Part shown: piece after piece, positions 61,003-64,000 of the stretch
Numbering within the stretch: the stretch's first letter is position 1
Layout: each line of letters begins with the position of its first letter
NCBI GenBank assembly: GCA_963697205.1
Contig: CAVONB010000015.1
Location: forward strand, 372,001 to 436,000
Reading direction: 5' to 3'
Source of the DNA: CAVONB01 sp963697205
Lineage (GTDB): Bacteria > Pseudomonadota > Alphaproteobacteria > Rhizobiales > Hyphomicrobiaceae
Length of the DNA: 64,000 nucleotides
Notes under the pieces: model-generated
What the model was told of the DNA's origin: nothing
What the model saw: the letters and a program-made list of their open reading frames with translations, nothing else
Database searches by the model: none
Position numbers and translations under genes: made by a program

Positions 61003-63537
61003 TCAGGTGCCACGCGGCTTGGCGCGCGCGGTGGGCGCGGCCGATGCAGGATCGTCGGGCCAGACATGCCTGGGGTAGCGGCCTTTCATCTCCGTCTTGA
61101 CGGCAGTCCAGGAGCCGGACCAGAAGCCGGGAAGGTCGCGCGTGATCTGGATCGGACGGTGTGCGGGAGAGAGCAGATGCAGCGTCAGCGGCAGGCGGCC
61201 GTTGGCGATCGACGGATGCACCTTGAGGCCGAACAGTTCCTGCACGCGGATGGCGAGGATGGGAGCGCCCGCGCCTTCGTAGACGATCGCGTGGCGATTT
61301 CCGCTCGGCGCTTCGTAGTGGGTCGGGGCCTCGGCGTCGAGACGTTGGCGCAGCGTCCAGGGCAACAGCGTGTCCAGGGCTTCAGCCAGTGTTTCCGCAT
61401 CGACGTCGGCGGCGCGCGTGCGACCGAGGAGAAACGGGGCGAGCCAGGTTTCGACGGTTGCGGCGAGGCCTTCGTCCGACAGGTCCGGCCAGTCGGCTGG
61501 TGAGAGCGTGCGCAGAAACGCTGCGCGATCGCGCACTTGCTGCTGCGCTTTGGACCAGGGCAGGCGGTCGATGCCGCGTTGTGCAAGGCCGCGTGCCAGG
61601 ACGACGACGGTGTCCATGTCTGCGGGGGCGGGACGCGGCTCGCTTGAGAGAACGATGGCGTCGAGGCGGCGCACGCGGCGCGCGCGGATGGCGGCGGCGG
61701 ATGTGTCGAAAGTGACGTCGTCGGTTTCGACGATGCGATGATGAGCGACGGTGCGGATCGTGTCCTCGGCGGCGGGCATTGCGGCCTGTATGCGTGTGGC
61801 GGCGGCGCTGCCCGACATCTCGGCGACGATGAGCCAGGGTACGCGGGCGAGCGCGTCGGTGTCGGGAAGGCGTGCGCCGCGACCGTTTGCGAGCAGGAAT
61901 TCGCCGGGAGCGCCGCGCGCCTTGGCAATACGGTCGGGGTAGGCGAGTGCGAGCAGCGCGGCGGGAGAGGCGTCACCGGTGAAAGCGTGGCCCGATGTGT
62001 CGGAGGCTGCGATCGCTGTGGTGTCCAATGCCGTGCGCGCCCAGCCCTCGGCCAGGCGGCGCATGTCGGTTGCTCGCCGACTGCGGTCGCGGCGATAGGC
62101 TTCGAGGCGATGGGTCAAGTCGGTATCGGTGCCGCCGAGCCCGCGCTCGACGATGACGGCGGCGATATCGGCTGCGGTGCGTGCGGCGTCGCGATCGAGT
62201 GCGGCGGCAGCCACCACCATGCGGGCGAGGCGCGGCGGCAGCGGCAACGCGCGCAGGCGGCGTCCGGTGTCGGTGATCCGGTTCTCGGCGTCGATCGCGT
62301 CGAGCGATCGCAACTCGGTGCGCGCGGCGGCGCGTGCTGCGACCGGCGGGGGATCGAGAAAGCGCAGTTGCGAGAGGTCGGTCGTGCCCCACTCGGCGCA
62401 ATCGAGAACGAGGCCAGCGAGGTCGGCGCTCAGGATTTCGGGATCGGCATAGGGCTTCAGGCTTTGCGTTTGCGGCTGATCCCACAGGCGATAGCAGACT
62501 CCGGACTCGGTGCGGCCGGCGCGGCCGCGGCGCTGATCGGCGGCCGCGCGAGAGACGCGCACGGTCTCCAGGCGCGTCACGCCGACGTCGGGCTCGTAGC
62601 GCGGTACGCGAGCGAGGCCGCTGTCGACGACGACGCGGACGCCGTCGATGGTGATCGAGGTCTCGGCGATGGATGTGGCGAGGACGACCTTGCGGCGTCC
62701 CGGGGCGGCGGGGGCGATGGCATGCGTCTGCGCCGCGATATCCATCGCGCCAAAGAGCGGCAGGATGTCGATCGACGGGTCGGAGATGTGCTCGGAAAGG
62801 CGCTCGGCGGTGCGCAGGATCTCGCCCTGTCCCGGAAGGAAGGCGAGGATGGAGCCTCGCTCTGTTGCCAGTGCGGTGCGGATCGCGCGGACCACCTGAT
62901 CCTCGATCCGCGCGGCGGGATCGCGGCCGAGATAGCGTGTCTCCACGTCGAAGGCGCGGCCGTCGCTTGTGACCACCGGTGCGTCGTCGAGAAGGGATGC
63001 GACGCGGGCGCCGTCGAGCGTCGCCGACATGATTAGGATGCGCAGGTCCTCGCGCAGTGCGCTTTGCGCATCGAGCGCAAGCGCCAAGCCCAAGTCGGCA
63101 TCCAGTGAGCGCTCGTGGAATTCGTCGAACAGCACCGCACCGACGCCGTCGAGCGTGGGATCGTCGAGGATCATGCGGGCGAAGACGCCTTCGGTGACGA
63201 CCTCGAGGCGTGTTTTCGGGCCGACCTTGGAGGCCAGTCTTGCGCGCAGGCCGACGGTTTCGCCGATGGACTGGCCGAGGGTTGTGGCCATGCGTGCAGC
63301 GGCGGCGCGGGCGGCGAGGCGGCGCGGCTCGAGTACGAAGATCTTGCGTCCGGCCAGCCATTTGGCGTCGAGGAGCGCCAGCGGTACGCGTGTCGTCTTG
63401 CCGGCGCCGGGCGGGGCGACGAGAACGGCGGCGTTACGCGTGGCCAGCGCCGCCGTCAGCTCCGGCAGCGTGGCGTCGATCGGCAGGGGCGATGGGTCGA
63501 AAATGGGGCACTCACAATTCTGTCGAAAATGGGGCAC
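61003..63537 (-). CDS. hrpB: ATP-dependent helicase HrpB
   Basis: An 844-residue DEAH-box helicase. Walker A VLVAPPGAGKTTRVPLALLD near residue 42, RRLAARAAAARMATTL, Walker B VLFDEFHERSLDADLGLALA near 137 (DEFH), SAT in LILIMSATLDGARVAS near 165, ATSIAETSITIDGVRVVVD near 285 and QRRGRAGRTESGVCYRLWD (motif VI) near 330, then the HrpB-specific C-terminal region to PRHVWPDDPASAAPTARA. The product is intact, but the apparent start is GTG 63537, inside a 26-bp tandem repeat; no native start precedes the LPIDATLPELTAAL core. The role of HrpB in bacteria is unclear. It converges with the glycosyltransferase gene. Confidence 0.93.
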   Translation of the reverse strand: MPHFRQNCECPIFDPSPLPIDATLPELTAALATRNAAVLVAPPGAGKTTRVPLALLDAKWLAGRKIFVLEPRRLAARAAAARMATTLGQSIGETVGLRARLASKVGPKTRLEVVTEGVFARMILDDPTLDGVGAVLFDEFHERSLDADLGLALALDAQSALREDLRILIMSATLDGARVASLLDDAPVVTSDGRAFDVETRYLGRDPAARIEDQVVRAIRTALATERGSILAFLPGQGEILRTAERLSEHISDPSIDILPLFGAMDIAAQTHAIAPAAPGRRKVVLATSIAETSITIDGVRVVVDSGLARVPRYEPDVGVTRLETVRVSRAAADQRRGRAGRTESGVCYRLWDQPQTQSLKPYADPEILSADLAGLVLDCAEWGTTDLSQLRFLDPPPVAARAAARTELRSLDAIDAENRITDTGRRLRALPLPPRLARMVVAAAALDRDAARTAADIAAVIVERGLGGTDTDLTHRLEAYRRDRSRRATDMRRLAEGWARTALDTTAIAASDTSGHAFTGDASPAALLALAYPDRIAKARGAPGEFLLANGRGARLPDTDALARVPWLIVAEMSGSAAATRIQAAMPAAEDTIRTVAHHRIVETDDVTFDTSAAAIRARRVRRLDAIVLSSEPRPAPADMDTVVVLARGLAQRGIDRLPWSKAQQQVRDRAAFLRTLSPADWPDLSDEGLAATVETWLAPFLLGRTRAADVDAETLAEALDTLLPWTLRQRLDAEAPTHYEAPSGNRHAIVYEGAGAPILAIRVQELFGLKVHPSIANGRLPLTLHLLSPAHRPIQITRDLPGFWSGSWTAVKTEMKGRYPRHVWPDDPASAAPTARAKPRGT

Positions 63538-63547
63538 TCACAATTCT
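63496..63547. repeat. exact tandem duplication of a 26-bp sequence
   Basis: The 26-mer starting GTCGAAAATGGGGCACTCAC at 63496 is repeated without change at 63522, ending at 63547. On the minus strand it reads AGAATTGTGAGTGCCCCATT, and the GTG of hrpB (63537) lies in it. Repeated short motifs of this kind occur at the ends of IS21-family elements; no transposase is present, so it would be a remnant end. Confidence 0.8.
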
Positions 63548-63615
63548 GACGTGGCGCTTTAGCGTCTTGCGAAGAGATCGAGAAATGCCTGTGTCCCCGC
63601 TTTCATGTCCCGGTT

Positions 63616-64000
63616 TCAGCGCAGCAGGCTCTTGCCGGTCATCTCGGGCGGTTGAGGGATCTCCATCAACGCCAGGAGGGTCGGTGCGAGGTCGGCAAGG
63701 CGGCCTTCGGCGAGCGCGGCGCCGGTGGGGGCACCGACCAACAGAAGCGGCACGGGATTGGTGGTGTGGGCGGTGTGCGGGCCGCCGGTCGCGGGATCGC
63801 GCATCAACTCGCAGTTGCCGTGATCGGCGGTGACCAGCAGGGCGCCGCCCGCCGCGGTGACGGCGGCGGCGATGCGGCCCAATCCGGCGTCGACTGTCTC
63901 GACGGCCTTGACGGCGGCCGGCAGGCTGCCGGTGTGGCCGACCATGTCGGGGTTGGCGTAGTTCAGCACAATCAGATCGTAGGTGCCCGACCGGATCGCG
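63616..64000 (-). CDS. gpmI: 2,3-bisphosphoglycerate-independent phosphoglycerate mutase (C-terminal part, cut by window edge)
   Basis: The minus-strand frame is open to the window end and encodes about 128 residues of GpmI, the Mn-dependent mutase interconverting 3- and 2-phosphoglycerate in glycolysis. Hallmarks are YDLIVLNYANPDMVGHTGSL (metal-binding Asp/His region), LLVTADHGNCELMRDPATGG with ADHGN, HTAHTTNPVPLLLVG and the end PPEMTGKSLL. The first ~380 residues are outside the window. It lies about 70 bases from the hrpB upstream region on the same strand. Confidence 0.95.
   Translation of the reverse strand, partial: AIRSGTYDLIVLNYANPDMVGHTGSLPAAVKAVETVDAGLGRIAAAVTAAGGALLVTADHGNCELMRDPATGGPHTAHTTNPVPLLLVGAPTGAALAEGRLADLAPTLLALMEIPQPPEMTGKSLLR

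Overview
The window is about 64 kb of GC-rich (roughly 65-70%), gene-dense chromosome. Gene content and order point to an alphaproteobacterium, most likely of the Hyphomicrobiales (Rhizobiales): guaB, a MAPEG protein and an RsmB-type methylase lie together; DUF3305/DUF3306 genes sit beside a multi-cluster ferredoxin; a cyclase combines a heme-type membrane anchor with a [2Fe-2S] domain; and there is a PrtD-type secretion ATPase. This lineage call is inference from gene content. No rRNA, CRISPR array, prophage or complete insertion sequence was seen. One tRNA (Thr, GGT) is present.

Layout. 0-0.6 kb: tRNA-Thr followed by a 116-bp tandem repeat full of hairpins. 0.6-7.5 kb (minus strand): an alpha/beta hydrolase, a methyltransferase/ATP-grasp ligase fusion, an RsmB-type methylase, a MAPEG protein and guaB. 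The fusion gene and guaB are interrupted by many single-base indels. 7.7-16 kb: an LVIVD-repeat protein, two exported or membrane proteins of unknown role, an isocitrate-lyase-superfamily enzyme, a ThDP enzyme, a small stress-type gene pair and an amidase. 16.2-24.7 kb: a polysaccharide deacetylase, then a surface-polysaccharide block: a NusG/RfaH-type antiterminator heading gmd and fcl (GDP-fucose supply), a GT4 glycosyltransferase, a UDP-glucuronate decarboxylase (UDP-xylose), a UDP-glucuronate-4-epimerase-like enzyme and a lipoprotein. 24.7-27 kb: an acyl-CoA dehydrogenase and aminoglycoside-phosphotransferase-like kinase pair. 27.7-29 kb: an isolated, lower-GC GT2 gene.

29-34 kb (plus strand) is a hydroxy-acid catabolic cluster: Ldh-type dehydrogenase, RraA-like protein, 2-hydroxyacid dehydrogenase, a frameshifted HpcH/HpaI aldolase and a histone-deacetylase-family amidohydrolase. 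34-37.3 kb holds a divergently arranged type I secretion ATPase and membrane-fusion protein with no cargo or outer-membrane gene nearby. 37.4-39.1 kb is the redox-sensor-like adenylate cyclase. 39.2-43.6 kb is a formate-dehydrogenase accessory set (4Fe-4S protein, DUF3305, DUF3306 and an unrecognised 251-residue protein) without the dehydrogenase. 43.7-50 kb: a Sel1-like membrane protein, NnrU and MOSC (overlapping), a HerA-like ATPase, DUF4236, a cytochrome c, a YHS protein and a catalase-family remnant. 50.7-58.8 kb: a GMC oxidoreductase, a frameshifted PDC-GGDEF-EAL protein, PxpC/PxpB, a TSUP transporter and a gamma-glutamylcyclotransferase-like protein. 58.9-64 kb: a two-domain GT2, HrpB helicase (its apparent start lies inside a 26-bp tandem repeat) and the truncated 3' part of gpmI.

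Two themes recur. First, four otherwise well-conserved genes carry single-base indels, including guaB, which is usually needed for growth without added guanine. This points at least partly to sequence error rather than decay. Second, there are several short palindromic intergenic repeats, some shared between distant places in the window.
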